Position numbers and translations under genes: made by a program. The notes under the pieces were generated by a model, which saw only the letters and a program-made list of their open reading frames with translations, had not been told where the DNA came from and made no database searches. A stretch of DNA of 64,000 bases, from contig NC_057761.1 of the NCBI RefSeq assembly GCF_010389155.1, positions 49,090,213-49,154,212 of the forward strand, in the 5' to 3' direction. Below are positions 51,976 to 64,000 of the stretch, in pieces (position 1 is the first letter of the stretch; each line of letters begins with the position of its first letter). This DNA is from Erigeron canadensis (lineage: Eukaryota > Streptophyta > Magnoliopsida > Asterales > Asteraceae).

Positions 51976-54900
51976 ATGGCGTGGAGGGAGCTTGGGAAAA
52001 AGGTTAGCCTAAATAATCGGTTATATGTTTTTATAATCCATTTCAACTGCAGCTATTAGTATTAATGTGATAAAGTTTGATCATTTTCTAAGGATTAGTG
52101 CATATAATCAAGGATGAGTAGTAGTAGTACCAGGTGTTCGATAAAATGTCTATCGTAACGTAAACCATCTACCTATTAGTATTAATGTGATCTTTCAAGG
52201 TTCTTGTAAGCATCAGATGACATGATATGTTAGATTAGATACAGTGTTGCAATCGGTATATTGATTTAATCTGTGGAATTGACTTGAAATAAATTAAAAG
52301 GCATGTTTTTATAATCACCTCATAAAGTCCTGAATTACAAAGTCTTCTGTATTACATGGATCACGTCACATGACTGTCTTTACATTGTTTAGACAAAAAA
52401 GTTTACGACTTTCATTAAACAATCAATGACAAAAACAATCTCATCTACCTGTGTTTTTCCTGAAGATATCAATTCTTGGTGGCGCGTGTGCATAAAAATA
52501 TTGTTAACTCTTGTTTAAAGTAAACAAAACTATTTCAGTGGTTATGAATTAATTTTATCTGTCATCAACTTTTTGAACAGAGCATTCATTCTAGTTTGTC
52601 AAGGATCCTGAATTCAAAAGCTTCTAGAAGTTTTGCTTTGCGCAATTTAGTATCCGGTGTAGAATTAAATTTGCTTTCAGCTTCACCTGGATGCATTAGA
52701 GGTAATTGAAAGTTTTATATAAGTTTTCTGTAAGTGTATATGCATTTTTGTTAAACAAAATTTCGCGTCTTTTTGTATCAATTTTGCAGGATATACCAGC
52801 ATCTCAGCGTTACTTGGTGATGGCACTTTAAGCTTCTTGCCTAGCAGATTTTTAATACGGTAATTTTCATTTAGGCTTGTTGACAAGCAGATTTCTAACA
52901 CAGTAACTTTCAGTAGGGTGTGTTTTCTATATCTGTGGCTGCAACAATGATGATCCTGTTTCAAAATTCTGTAGGCGTTTCCATTCAAGTCCAGAATTAC
53001 TCGCCAGAAGAAGAGATGAGGACGTTGTTGGTCTAAAGACATCAAAAAGAGGTACGCCCAAGAATAAGTACAAAAAGAAATCCGAAAATGAAAAGCCGCC
53101 AGTTGAAACTCCTTATGTGCCTCCTAAACTTCAAAAGAACGCGAAGTCATATTCAGCTAAAACCATTGAAATATTTGAGGGGATGACAACTTCAGAGCTT
53201 GCTAAGCGGTGTGGACAATCAGTAGCCACGTTGCAAAATATTCTTCTAAATGTAGGGGAAAAAGTTGGATCAGAATTTGACCCTTTGAGCATCGACATCG
53301 CCGAGCTTATTGCAATGGTACATTCCTCTTTGGTGTCCGTTATAAGTTTTTCTTCCTGTTATTTGGTTATGGGTGATATGTAGGCGGGTTGGATAACAAG
53401 TCAAGTCCGCAATCTTTTAGCATGTGGCGAAGTGGGTCAGGTTGGGTTGACTAGTAAATACTTGCTTTCTTCTTAATTTGTTAAGAGTTTAACATGTCAA
53501 ATATGACAATGAAAAAAGATGTTATTACTATGATAACCTAAATTGTCAATAAAGCGATTTAGGAGGTACGCTTTAGAAAATATGCTTTGGGTGAATTTCT
53601 ACCCGTATGGCTTGTGTTGTTCCGAGCTACATTATTTTAGTTTTGGCCTGTGTGATATAAAATAAACCCAAAGCGGCCTATTTATAAGGAAATGCATCTT
53701 GATTGCCTCCTATGATTTTAAGCTATATATATGCATATATAGTTTCTCAATCTTTTGTTTAATCCAAATTACTGCAGGAAGTTGGAATTAATGTTAAGAG
53801 GCTCCATTCATACGAAGGTTCCACAGCTCTTCCTCGGGCACCTGTAGTAACCGTCATGGGGCATGTCGACCATGGGAAAACGTCCCTTTTGGACGCCCTA
53901 CGCCAAACCTCATTGGCAGCCAAAGAAGCTGGAGGTATAACCCAACATCTTGGTGCATTCGTTGTTAGAATGCCTTCAGGTGCATCTATAACCTTCCTTG
54001 ATACTCCCGGGCACGCTGCTTTTAGTGCCATGAGAGCTAGAGGTGCAGCTGTCACAGACATAGTCGTGCTAGTGGTAGCTGCTGATGACGGCGTGATGCC
54101 ACAGACCATTGAAGCCATGTCACATGCCAAGTCAGCTGATGTTCCCATAGTGGTTGCCATCAACAAATGTGATAAACCTGCATCTGATCCGGAAAGAGTC
54201 AAAGTGCAACTAGCTTCAGAAGGATTACCACTTGAAGAAATGGGTGGCGACGTTCAAGTTGTTGAGGTATCCGCTGTTACTAAAATGGGGCTTGATAAAT
54301 TAGAGGAGGCGTTGCTTCTTCAAGCAGAATTAATGGAACTTAAAGCCCGTGTAGATGGGGTGGCTCAAGCTTATGTGGTTGAGGCAAGACTTGACCGTGG
54401 GCGGGGCCCACTAGTTACTGCTTTAGTCAAGGCCGGAACTATAGTTTGTGGTCAACATGTTGCTGTGGGTGCCGAGTGGGGAAAGATTAGGGCGATTAGG
54501 GATACAGCTGGGAAATTAACTGATCGGGCCACGCCGGCCATGCCGGTGGAGATAGAGGGGCTTAAAGGGCTGCCAATGGCAGGTGATGATATAACTGTTG
54601 TGGATTCTGAAGAGAGAGCTAGGATGCTTAGTTCAGGAAGAAAAAAGAAAATGGAACAGGACAGGCTTATAAAAATAAATGAAGAGAAGATTTCTGCTTC
54701 CAAATCAACAGAAGAAGAGGAGGAGGAGGATGAGCAGGAGGAGTTTAAGAGGGTTGAAATGCCAATCATAGTGAAGGCTGATGTTCAAGGCACTGTTCAA
54801 GCTGTCACAGATTCACTTAAAACTTTGAATAGTCCCCAGGTATGTCTTTTTTAATTTAAGATTTAAGACTTTCTTTTAAAGTTCTTCTGGTTGGTATTTT

Positions 54901-56870
54901 CCAGTTGTCAACCTTTTTTTTTTTTGCGTATTTTTTAAAGTTAACTTGAATTATGTACTCATCTATTGAACAATTGAACATATAACATGAATTCCCTAAC
55001 TCTAAAGGTATTTTGAATGTGCCATTTGAAATTGATCATTTGGTGTTAATTAACCAAAACCAGACTGTCAACTGTAATAGAAATGAGCAGTAGAATGTAG
55101 TATTTGGATGTGCTTTTGCTGCTTAAAGCTGCAATAATCGCATAATTAGATATTTGGATGTGGCAATTATTCAAGCAATTAATAGTTAAAACTACCAAGA
55201 AGAAATTTTTGCAACCAAGAGTGTTAATTTTGAAATTGCGGTGAAAACCATTTTAAGTAGGTATCTAGATTAAACAAAGGGGTAAAAACCTAATGTTAGT
55301 TTACCTTCATTGATCAGTGGTGCTAACTTGTAAATAATTATTGATCCTAAAATAATCAGAAGCAGAATATGTATTTCCAAAATTATTAACTGATTATTGC
55401 AACTTAAAAGTGCAATAGTTAGATAAGCACCTTAAAACACACATCCAAATACTGAAACACCCCTAAGTATCATACATCCAAATACTGAAACACCCCTAAG
55501 TATAGTTTACCAGCTATATTTTAAGTTTAACAGATGTTCCATTCTCTAACTGCATGCAAGAATCTGACAGTTTTCATGAGTTCATTTGTATGTCAAAGCG
55601 TTTATTATACCTCAAATTAACCGTTTCTTCTTTTATCAGGTTTTTGTGAATGTTATCCATGTTGGAGTTGGACCAATTTGTCAGTCTGATCTTGACTTGG
55701 CACAAGCTACTGGTGCATGTATTGTCGGATTTAATGTGCGGACTCCACCGCCGGCTATCAGTTTGGCTGCTGCTCAAGCCGATATTAAGGTATCCATCTC
55801 TGGTTAGCTCATTTGTGAAATATGCACCGTTTTATCAACAGCGTAGTTTAGATGTGTATATCGAAAGTGAGATTATCTGTATCGGATAATCAGAATTCTT
55901 GATAAAATGGATCGAACAAAAAGCTATTTAATATGCTTGTCTGAACTAGTTGTACACAAAATATAGGATGCATGTGAATTTGAGCATGCAGAACTTTCTG
56001 AATTTCTATTTTCCATATCTTAGCGAGTTAACACGATCAGAAAGAACATATTGTGGAAAAGCATTTAGACAAGTAGTGATGGGAAAAGTCTCCCATATAT
56101 TAGGTTAAACGGATTATATAAGTAGTTTTATACTTTTATGTTGGACTTGGATAGTACATTTTGCCGCAGATGAATAGATGATATGGAACTCCTTGTCTAA
56201 AATTTGATTATTTGATCCTCAAAAAGGTAGAACTGTAGAAGCATAATCTATTTCAAAATATTAACCGTCGGAGCATCTCACAATGACAAGCACAAGCCAT
56301 TCTTTTTCGTTACTAGTTTGGATGAGCTGAAAATGAAACGAAAAGAAATAATATAATGTTCCCATTGTATCTTGGGAAACAAACATAAAAAAGTGATTCA
56401 TATCACATGGAAACTGATTCGTGATCTTTTTGTAGATCAAAGTGCATAAAGTGATTTACCATCTTTTGGAGGATATTGGCAACTTTATAGTGGAAAAGGC
56501 CCCTGGAACATTTGAAACAGAGGTGGCTGGTGAGGCACAAGTGCTCAGCATCTTTGAACTAAAAGGAAGAAGCAAAGCTAAAGGAGCCGATGTCAAGATA
56601 GCCGGTTGCAGAGTCATAGACGGGCAGGTAACTAGGTCATGCACCATGAGACTCTTGAGAAGTGGTGAAAAGCTTTTTGAAGGGTGTTGTGTTTCATTGA
56701 AAAGAGAGACTCAGGATGTCGAGACAGTCCAGAAAGGAAACGAGTGTGGGCTTGTTCTTCGTGATTGTTTAGATTTTCAGATTGGTGATGTTATTCAGTG
56801 TTTGCATCAAGTTAACAAGAAACCAAAGTTTATTTCTTCAGAAAGTGGAGCTGTTCGTATTGAATGCTAG
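51976..56870 (+). CDS. Organellar translation initiation factor IF-2, probably mitochondrial
   Basis: Seven exons (51976-52002, 52581-52701, 52790-52859, 52975-53317, 53778-54839, 55640-55789, 56436-56870) join in frame to 735 residues with GT-AG introns. The N-terminus is rich in R and S without acidic clusters and contains [11 protein letters not shown] around residue 73, typical of plant mitochondrial presequences. An IF2_N-like segment lies at about 125-195. The GTPase domain has G1 GHVDHGKT at 215-222, G3 DTPGH at 262-266, G4 NKCD at 316-319 and a SAV G5. Domain II, an acidic linker ([11 protein letters not shown]), domain III and the C-terminal fMet-tRNA-binding beta-barrel follow. IF-2 brings initiator tRNA to the small ribosomal subunit and drives subunit joining. 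The length fits the mitochondrial form; chloroplast IF-2 has a much longer N-terminal extension. The ATG at 51976 was chosen because the one at 51972 runs into a stop after splicing. Exon 1 has only nine codons. Confidence 0.92.
55098..55488. mobile_element. Foldback MITE in IF-2 intron 5
   Basis: AGTATTTGGATGTGCTTTTG at the left mirrors AGTATTTGGATGTGTGTTTT read from the right, and both arms contain TGCAATAATC. The right terminus is then duplicated: CATCCAAATACTGAAACACC occurs at 55442 and again at 55475, period 33. It lies in the intron and does not affect the coding frame. Confidence 0.6.
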
Positions 56871-58418
56871 TATGAATTCTTAACTTATACTATAAAGAAA
56901 CTGGGCAGGGTTTGGATATGAAACCCTGTAAGAATTTTGCGACTTATTGAGTCTTTTTATTTATCCAGGTTAATTGGGAAGTTGAGGGTGTATTCAATGT
57001 TAGAGAAAGTTATATGTTGATGAACTGTAACCATATAATCTGGAATTTAATTGCAATTTAAATTCCTACTCGCATTTAAAGCCATGTTTTATCGTTGTGT
57101 TTATTGGTATATTACTTAGGTATTGCTTTGTATTTTTCTTTCTTTCTTCCTTTTTTTTTTCTTAAATCGTTTTGCGCAGTTACTGAAATATGTTCATTCA
57201 GTGCGTCATATTTTTTAAAATATTTTTACTGTATAATTTGTTACATTTGTCTTGTGTCTTTGTTCATGTTTTGCTTGTGGATATCGTCTGTCAAGTTTAG
57301 TTGACCATTATGTGAATGCAGTTTTCTGTCTTATTATATCAAAATGTAAATGCATATTTTGTTTGCTGTTTTATGTGAATAAAAGATCTATGAGCATAAG
57401 AATCTATGTAACAATAAATATTTGCATGTAAAGTGTTGGTAGCGATCTTATGTTTACAAAATCTTTTATGAAGTTGAGTCCAATGAGATCTCTCCGCCAT
57501 TCTGCAAGGCTCTCCTCTTGGCATGAACCCTACCGATATGGACTCTATGGGTGTTCTAATGGAGCTCTTATAATAATGTTACTATTAACGCTTCGAACCC
57601 AGTTATTTCTTTAGTGTTCTTGGCTAGGACTTTCCTATATATGGTATGAAGTTGATAACTTTCTCCCCATGTTCGTCTCATCCGAGTCCTTTCTTTGATA
57701 AGTTAAGCGTAGGTCTTGCTTGGTGCACTACGCCAGCCGATTTAAACACCATGTGTATCATTCATATGTCATGAAACCACAAATTGCATCCCAAACAAAT
57801 TGAATGTGTTTATAATAGACGTTAAACAGTTAAAATCATAATGACTCGATATGCATTGACAAAACCATACAATTCTATCGAGTAACATTTTTTCCATCTC
57901 AAAATAAAAACACCGTAATAACATAAATATAATGCTAAAATTCATCGAGTTATAAATTTAAGAAGTTAAGTCTATTAACTGTTTTATATTTTTTTAACAT
58001 GTCAACATAACATTTTATCGATTCACCCCTCTTTCGTTCTTCCCCATTTGTCAACTCGACTAACACATTTAGTTGTTCTTTTTGGTTAGGGGTTAATATT
58101 TAACTTGATCACACTTTACATTAACTAAAAAAATTAATTAACTTAAGTGCCAAGATTAACAAGCACATAATCTCAAAGGACTAACTAGCTAGTAAATCTC
58201 ATAAAATTGTCAAAGAAGGAAGGTAACGACACCAGCCTTTCGTGGGTTGTGCAGCCACTCCAACTCTTGACACCCTCGACGAGTCCGTCATTCATTTTTA
58301 TACACACCCACCCACCCATCTCTATATCTATATCTCTATGTATCTATCTCCCTCATTTCCACATCAAAACTAACCCATCTCTCAAAATCTCAATTAATCA
58401 CTCAATCAATCCATCCAA
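56871..58418. other. IF-2 to 6PGDH intergenic region
   Basis: The first ~150-500 bases should hold the IF-2 3' untranslated region, and the last ~150 bases the 6PGDH leader, which is rich in CT and CCCACC/ATCTATAT motifs. No further gene is supported. The 57480-57760 stretch is less AT-rich and may be an old repeat. Confidence 0.45.
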
Positions 58419-59882
58419 ATGGAAGCCGCTGCTCTGTCTCGCATCGGCCTGGCCGGGCTAGCCGTGATGGGTCAAAACCTAGCTCTCAACATCGCCGAAA
58501 AAGGCTACCCAATCTCCGTGTACAACCGCACCACTTCCAAAGTCGACGAAACACTAGATCGTGCTCACACCGAAGGCCAGCTCCCATTAACCGGCCACTA
58601 CACTCCTCGCGACTTCATCCTTTCTATCCAGAAACCCCGATCCGTTATCATCTTAGTCAAAGCTGGTGCCCCCGTTGACCAAACCATCTCCGCATTATCC
58701 GCTCACATGGAACCCGGTGATACTATCATTGACGGTGGCAACGAGTGGTACGAAAACACCGAAAGAAGGATAATCGAAGCTAATGAAAAAGGGTTGTTGT
58801 ATTTAGGAATGGGCGTTTCTGGTGGCGAAGAAGGTGCGAGAAACGGGCCGTCTTTGATGCCCGGTGGGTCGTTTGAAGCGTATAATAATATTAAAGATAT
58901 AGTTGAGAAAGTTGCGGCGCAAGTTGAGGACGGGCCGTGTGTTACCTACATTGGCGAAGGCGGGTCGGGTAATTTCGTTAAAATGGTTCATAATGGGATT
59001 GAGTATGGTGATATGCAGTTGATTAGTGAAGCGTATGATGTGTTGAAGAATGTTGGTGGGTGTAGTAACGACGAATTGGCCGAGATTTTCGACGAGTGGA
59101 ATAAAGGGGAGTTAGAGAGCTTTTTGATTGAAATTACGGCGGATATTTTTAAAGTTAAGGATGAACATGGCGAAGGGGGTTTAGTTGACAAGATTTTGGA
59201 TAAAACCGGGATGAAAGGGACCGGCAAATGGACGGTTCAGCAAGCGGCTGAACTGTCCGTTGCCGCTCCTACAATTGCGGCTAGTTTGGATTGTAGGTTT
59301 TTGAGTGGTTTGAAGGACGAGAGGGAAGCTGCAGCTAAAGTTTTGGAGGATGCGGGTTTGAAAGAGGATATCGGGACGGTTAGAAAAGGTATTGATAAGA
59401 AGAGATTGATTGATGATGTCAGACAAGCGTTATACGCTTCGAAAATATGTAGTTACGCTCAAGGGATGAATTTGTTGAGGGCGAAAAGCGTTGAAAAAGA
59501 TTGGAATTTGAATTTTGGGGAACTAGCTAGGATTTGGAAAGGCGGGTGTATTATCAGGGCGGTGTTTTTAGATAGGATTAAGAAAGCGTATCAACGGAAT
59601 CCTAATCTTGCTAGTTTGGTTGTGGATCCTGATTTTGCCAAGGAAATGGTGCAGAGACAAGGGGCGTGGAGGAGGGTTGTTGGGACGGCTATTGCTGCCG
59701 GGATTAGTACACCGGGAATGTGTGCTAGTCTTGCTTATTTTGATACCTATAGGCGGGCTAGGTTGCCTGCTAACCTTGTTCAAGCTCAAAGGGATTTGTT
59801 TGGGGCACATACGTATGAACGGATTGATCGTGAGGGCGCATTTCATACCGAGTGGACTAAGCTTGCTAGGAAGAAGAATTGA
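58419..59882 (+). CDS. PGD: 6-phosphogluconate dehydrogenase, decarboxylating
   Basis: A single uninterrupted exon encodes 487 residues, full length for plant enzymes. It converts 6-phosphogluconate and NADP+ to ribulose 5-phosphate, CO2 and NADPH in the oxidative pentose phosphate pathway. The Rossmann motif GLAGLAVMG lies at 10-18, and NRT at 36-38 binds the NADP phosphate. IIDGGNEWY is at 103-111. SGGEEGARNGPS at 134-145 and GNFVKMVHNGIEYG at 184-197 form the substrate site, with catalytic Lys188 and Glu195. The C-terminal half carries KGTGKWT, RQALYASKICSYAQG and WKGGCIIRA. The C-terminus KLARKKN lacks the SKL/SKI-type peroxisomal signal seen in one plant isoform, and there is no obvious long transit peptide, so the cytosol or plastid is possible. 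The start at 58419 fits the conserved N-terminus. GC content is visibly higher than in the flanks. Confidence 0.97.
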   Translation: MEAAALSRIGLAGLAVMGQNLALNIAEKGYPISVYNRTTSKVDETLDRAHTEGQLPLTGHYTPRDFILSIQKPRSVIILVKAGAPVDQTISALSAHMEPGDTIIDGGNEWYENTERRIIEANEKGLLYLGMGVSGGEEGARNGPSLMPGGSFEAYNNIKDIVEKVAAQVEDGPCVTYIGEGGSGNFVKMVHNGIEYGDMQLISEAYDVLKNVGGCSNDELAEIFDEWNKGELESFLIEITADIFKVKDEHGEGGLVDKILDKTGMKGTGKWTVQQAAELSVAAPTIAASLDCRFLSGLKDEREAAAKVLEDAGLKEDIGTVRKGIDKKRLIDDVRQALYASKICSYAQGMNLLRAKSVEKDWNLNFGELARIWKGGCIIRAVFLDRIKKAYQRNPNLASLVVDPDFAKEMVQRQGAWRRVVGTAIAAGISTPGMCASLAYFDTYRRARLPANLVQAQRDLFGAHTYERIDREGAFHTEWTKLARKKN

Positions 59883-62800
59883 TAACAATGGTAAAACTTT
59901 TTTCACATTGTTGATGAATTTGCTTTGGTTATATCTTGATGTTTTTGCTTGAATTATGTATTGTATTACTCGATGAGGATTGTCTCTAATTCGGCATAGC
60001 AATTGTTGTGGAATTTGCTTCTCAAATTATTAATAAGTTATGCAATGCCATTGAAGCCACTTCATGTTTTTACTTGTTTTTGTCACATTGCGAGTATTTG
60101 AGCTTTAGTTTCCTGATTGAATTTCACAAAGATTAATTTTTTGAGTTAGATTTCTTATAGGTTAATAGCTTATTGTTACTAGTATATTCAACTAATTGGG
60201 CTAATGACATGTGTAAGTTTGTCGAACTATAATTGAATGCTTTAAGTTTTATTGAGAGCAAATGGATTCTATTATTGTGTGCTCTTGTTAGGGTTATTGG
60301 GGTCAATAGTTGCATGCACTGTACTATAGCAGTTATAGGGTTTTATTATGTTTCATGAATGCCATTGTACTATAGATTTAGTCTATGGGTGTTGTTGAGT
60401 CGAGTTGACACACTTAGGTGACTCGATTGCCAACTCGAAAATCAAGCTCGATCTTGACTGAGAATTTATTTCTAATCTTGAGCTTGGTTAATTAGTTTAT
60501 ACTGCCAAGCCCGGGTACTAATCTTAGTAAACGTTTACCATTCATTTGGACTCTATAAGTTAGAGGTCTGGCTTGACTGCTTGACTTGATTCAACTCAAT
60601 ATTTTGATGCTTGAGCTCGATTGAAAGTCAATACTCAAGTAGGTCGAGTTTGATTCGAATATTTTCATGTATCTATCTCATCTAGTACTTTGAAATGAGT
60701 ATTTGGTTTGATCTATTTATAGGTACAGTAGTTAGACCATGAAGGCTTTTATGAAATCTCTACTCTGGTGCGTTGTTAATCCATGATTTGCCTTTCCTCG
60801 TTCCTTTGAAAACTTAAAAAACTTTCTTATGCTTATCTCGCCCTCTTTGTTAATAGTCTTGAATGTTTATCTAAATATTGAATAAAAACATCAAATTAAG
60901 AGATTTTGTAAATGCTCGTATACTTTTATGAAGGCTTGTTTCCTAAAACATAGTCAGTTTCACTTCAAAAAGAGTACTATGTTGGTGATACAATTTTTGT
61001 CGTCTGCATTTGTTGTCGAAGTGACCATTTGATGATGGGATGGTGGTTGGGATTTTGGTTGCAACTGGGCAGATTCATATATCCTTTGTCTAAGCTTGAG
61101 CCTCTGTAGTTGTCTCGAACTCTCGATCAATACATCCACTAAAAATGATAATTAATGTAAAATTTCGTTATTTAGGATATTAGTGGCGTGTGAATAGTTA
61201 CATGTAGTTAGTCATCTAATTTGCCACATCAATTTATAAAGAATTTGAATGTAATTTGTTTGTCAATTTAGCGTCACTCATTTATAAACCATATTTTCGT
61301 TGTCAAATATAAAACTCGGCTTAATATGTACTCATCATAATTCTTTACATTAGCATATTCAAGATGCGTCGATTTTTGAATATCTTATGGAAAAGTAAGA
61401 CCAATCTAATGAGTCCATTAGCATATTCAAGATGAGTCCATTATAAAAACGTAGCCCAGTTTTGTTAGGACAATACGACTTACGAGAATAGGAGCAATAT
61501 TTTTCAGAAAGAGAAATATCAAACTTTTTTAAGGGTAAACTAAGCGTAGTGAGTAGCAAGCTGGTAGCCCGACAAATCATAACCCCTTTAGGTTCATCTT
61601 GGATACTTATTCTGGCGGTCTCAAGTCCTGCATCCACCAAGAATATTTTTTCTTTTAAGCGTAGAACTTCAGATTTTAAGGTCTCTCCACAAATAATAAC
61701 GGTTAAAAGAAGAAACTACACCTATGTATCTAAGGGCTCGTCGACCCCTTCGTCGACACCCTTCCGCCATCGACTCCATAGGGAGCGACTCATCGGGAGC
61801 AACTCATCGACACCCCCTCTTCGTCCCATTGTTTCCTTCCAGCGATGAGCATTGACGAGGGAGAAGAGAGCGTAAGTGGGTCCCATTCGGTTTAAAAAAG
61901 GTTTTTTTTTTTCTTTTTTCCTGATTTGATCGATATATACATACATATATGTATGTATAAAAAGTGGCAGAGGATATATAATGAAGAAGACAAACATAAT
62001 AGTTTCACTATATATTCAGTTTAGCCCCTAGACTTTTAGTAGTTTACAAAATAAGAATGATACTTTGACTTGAATAATTTTAATTTTTAAACCTTAAATA
62101 TATATTTTTTGTTTAAGTTTATATAATACTTTTTGTTTAAAAGTAATAGTTTTATTTTATTTTTAGGTAAATATAAAATAAAATAAATACTCATAGAAGT
62201 TATGGAAGATATGTGGAAGAGGTGTTATAGGGGGTAAGTGTGGAAGAGGTGAATGAAGAGAAAAAAAAAATTGATATAGCAGCGTAGAAGAGATGTAGAA
62301 GTTCATTTAGGGAGAGGCCTAAAAGTTAAAAGACTTGCACCTTATTACTTACTATAATAAAGCAAATAGATGTGAATAGTAACTTTTGTCTTTACCTGCG
62401 CTTTTGGCATAAATAAAACATATGTAAAATATAAATAGAAGTTTGAGCAGTGGTAAAGACCTTGCTCTCCCAAAGGGGAGGTCCTTGGTTCGATTCTTCC
62501 TCCCTCAATAAATTTTTTTGTTTTAATTTAGTAATAGATTATTTGCATTGTGGTCCCTCCTTCTTTTTTCCTTTATTTTATAGTCCCTCCTGTTTCTTTT
62601 TTATTAGTTCAAACCCCTAACTTTATATATTTTTTTTAATGTTTCGTAATTTGTAACATTTTTTTTACCTTTATTGCGTTTAATTTTTTTTAATAACTTT
62701 TTAAAATGTTATAAATTTTTTAAAAACCTATATATATATATTTTTTAATTTTCTACTTTTTGGATTTTTTGCTGCATTATATATCTTTTATATTCTTTTA

Positions 62801-63293
62801 AATATTTGGTTTTTATACCTTTTTTACATGTAACATTTGTTTTTTTATAACTTCTTCATTTGGTTTTCGTATTTATTTTTTTTCTCATTTTTATTTTCTG
62901 GTTTATTACATTTCTTTTGTATTTTTAAACTTCTGATTTTTAATATTTTTTGTCGCCTATAAATTTATGGGTTTTTTTAACCCCATTCATAAAGATAAAT
63001 GTATTCAAAAACTTATGTCGCCCATGAAATTCTTAGTTAGTTATTACGTATCCAATTGAACGATGACGCCTCAATTACCACATGTTCAAATGTGAGTTAA
63101 GTAGTATGTTTAAAAAAATCTTTTCATTTTTAGCCTCCTAGGACTCCAACATATTAAAAGATAGATTTTTTTTTAATCATTTCTAGTCTCTTAAAAGATT
63201 CCAACGTACTGAAAGAATGATAGGTTTTACCATTTTCTTTCTTTTTGCAAAAGCAAATAGTATGTTTTTCAACCAAACATAATAATTAAATAA
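59883..63293. other. Gene-poor region 3' of 6PGDH
   Basis: The first ~150 bases are probably the 6PGDH 3' untranslated region. Beyond this no gene is supported. Short repeats occur: TTAGCATATTCAAGATG at about 61350 and again at about 61417. A GC-rich patch with GTCGAC and CATCG motifs lies at 61725-61860, and CTCGA-rich sequence like a decayed hAT element lies at 60390-60660. Confidence 0.4.
62440..62525 (+). mobile_element. tRNA-like SINE fragment
   Basis: TTTGAGCAGTGGTAAAG resembles a polymerase III A-box, and GGTTCGATTC at 62488-62497 is a good B-box; CTCTCCCAAAGGGGAGG between them can form a hairpin. A T-rich stretch follows. No target duplication was found and the cloverleaf is not complete, so it is read as a SINE head and not a tRNA gene. 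Confidence 0.5.
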
Positions 63294-63730
63294 TCTTTAA
63301 TATATATTAAAACAAAACCCTTAATTCAAATTTGAAAAAGTGTGAGCCATTGATTACATTTAACTTTTATTTTTCACCATTAGATTTCCTTGATGATGAC
63401 ATCATCATTGACTCAAGAATTAGTCAATAATATTTTTAGTCTTTATAGTTTATTTATTACAATTTACTTTTATTTATTTTAGTTTAGTAATGGCCTAATA
63501 AAATACCACTCAATAATTTTATTAACAAAATCTTTAGTTATAATAGTACTTCTTATTCTTTAATGTTATAATAACATATAAAAAAAACATTCATTTATAT
63601 AGTATATATTATATTTTCATGCATACAAAGTTTTATATATTGTATATTTGTATTTCTAATGTCATATATATATGAATATTTAACAAAGTTTTAATTTAAG
63701 TTGATAAATTGAATATGGTATTTAAGTTTG
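63294..63730 (+). mobile_element. Helitron 5' end, 3' end not found
   Basis: TCTTTAATATATATTAAAAC follows A63293 and continues AAAACCCTTAATTC, then CACCATTAGATTTCCTTGATGATGACATC, the usual start of a widespread plant Helitron family. No hairpin plus CTAG terminus was found before the right-edge element, so the 3' boundary is nominal. Confidence 0.5.
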
Positions 63731-64000
63731 GGATAACTACAGAAAATAGAAAGCACCTTTCGACCAATTTACGAAAATAGCAGTGACCTTTAAAAGTTTG
63801 CTTTTTAGAAATGAACTTTCATTTATTCCCGAAAATAGTAACATTTGACACGCGTACATGATGATATGAACATTTTTTGATTACGTGTCATTTTTTAATG
63901 ACGTGGCATACAATATAACTACAGAAAATATATAGGACATCTTTACCAATTTACGAAAATAGCAGTAACCTTTAAAAGTTTTACTTTCTAGCAATAAACT
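63731..64000. mobile_element. Mutator-like terminus, duplicated, cut by window edge
   Basis: GGATAACTACAGAAAATAGA begins a sequence that resembles the terminal repeat of the 4747-6461 element (ATAAC-GCAGAAAATAGAAA, TTTACGAAA-TAG, CCTTTAA). A second copy in the same orientation starts at about 63915 (ATAACTACAGAAAATATATA). The element continues beyond the window. Confidence 0.5.

Noticed and set aside
54452..54769. Serine-rich minus-strand frame and other frames opposite IF-2 and 6PGDH
   Set aside because: They are antisense shadows of well supported exons.
62345..62385. TACTATAATAAAGCAAATAG resembling a Helitron 5' end
   Set aside because: There is no TC start after an A, and no matching 3' terminus.

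Overview
The window is nuclear DNA of a dicotyledonous flowering plant. The evidence is: spliced genes with short exons and GT-AG introns, an AP2/ERF factor of the plant-only cytokinin response factor group, plant-type UBC, 6PGDH and organellar IF-2 proteins, an AT-rich background, and many plant DNA transposons. Several hAT-type ends resemble families I associate with asterids, perhaps Asteraceae; that placement is inference.

Five protein genes are supported. A two-exon gene for a 57-residue twin CX9C (CHCH) protein lies on the minus strand at 1641-2178. A single-exon CRF-type AP2/ERF factor lies on the minus strand at 29887-30831. A four-exon UBC4/5-class ubiquitin-conjugating enzyme lies on the minus strand at 43650-48866. 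A seven-exon, 735-residue IF-2, probably mitochondrial, lies on the plus strand at 51976-56870. An intronless 487-residue 6-phosphogluconate dehydrogenase follows on the plus strand at 58419-59882. The last three form a gene-rich block at 43.6-59.9 kb. The genes are housekeeping or regulatory and share no evident pathway.

The rest, mainly 2.2-29.8 kb and 31-43 kb, is gene-poor and packed with non-autonomous transposons. Many can be delimited to the base by their target site duplications (TSDs): Mutator-like elements with 8-9 bp TSDs (4747-6461, 26820-27902, 44338-44852, 50993-51276), hAT elements with 8 bp TSDs (25244-25900, 26001-26264, 35859-36477), PIF/Harbinger MITEs with TTA TSDs (7350-7670, 15259-15547), tRNA-derived SINEs with 11-15 bp TSDs (21182-21534, 24418-24982, 35128-35304), a CACTA terminus (to 4000), and at least seven Helitron 3' ends. 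Four of those Helitron ends finish in CTCG instead of the usual CTAG, and two belong to a head-to-tail tandem. Three copies of one foldback element sit in TA microsatellites.

No reverse transcriptase, integrase, transposase or Rep/helicase reading frame was recognised, so the mobile DNA here looks non-autonomous or decayed. No CRISPR array, rRNA gene or functional tRNA gene was seen. The most useful leads are the CTCG-ended Helitrons and their tandem, the GC-AG intron and intronic Mutator insertion in the UBC gene, the foldback pair just upstream of the IF-2 leader, and a Mutator element carrying a promoter-like segment.
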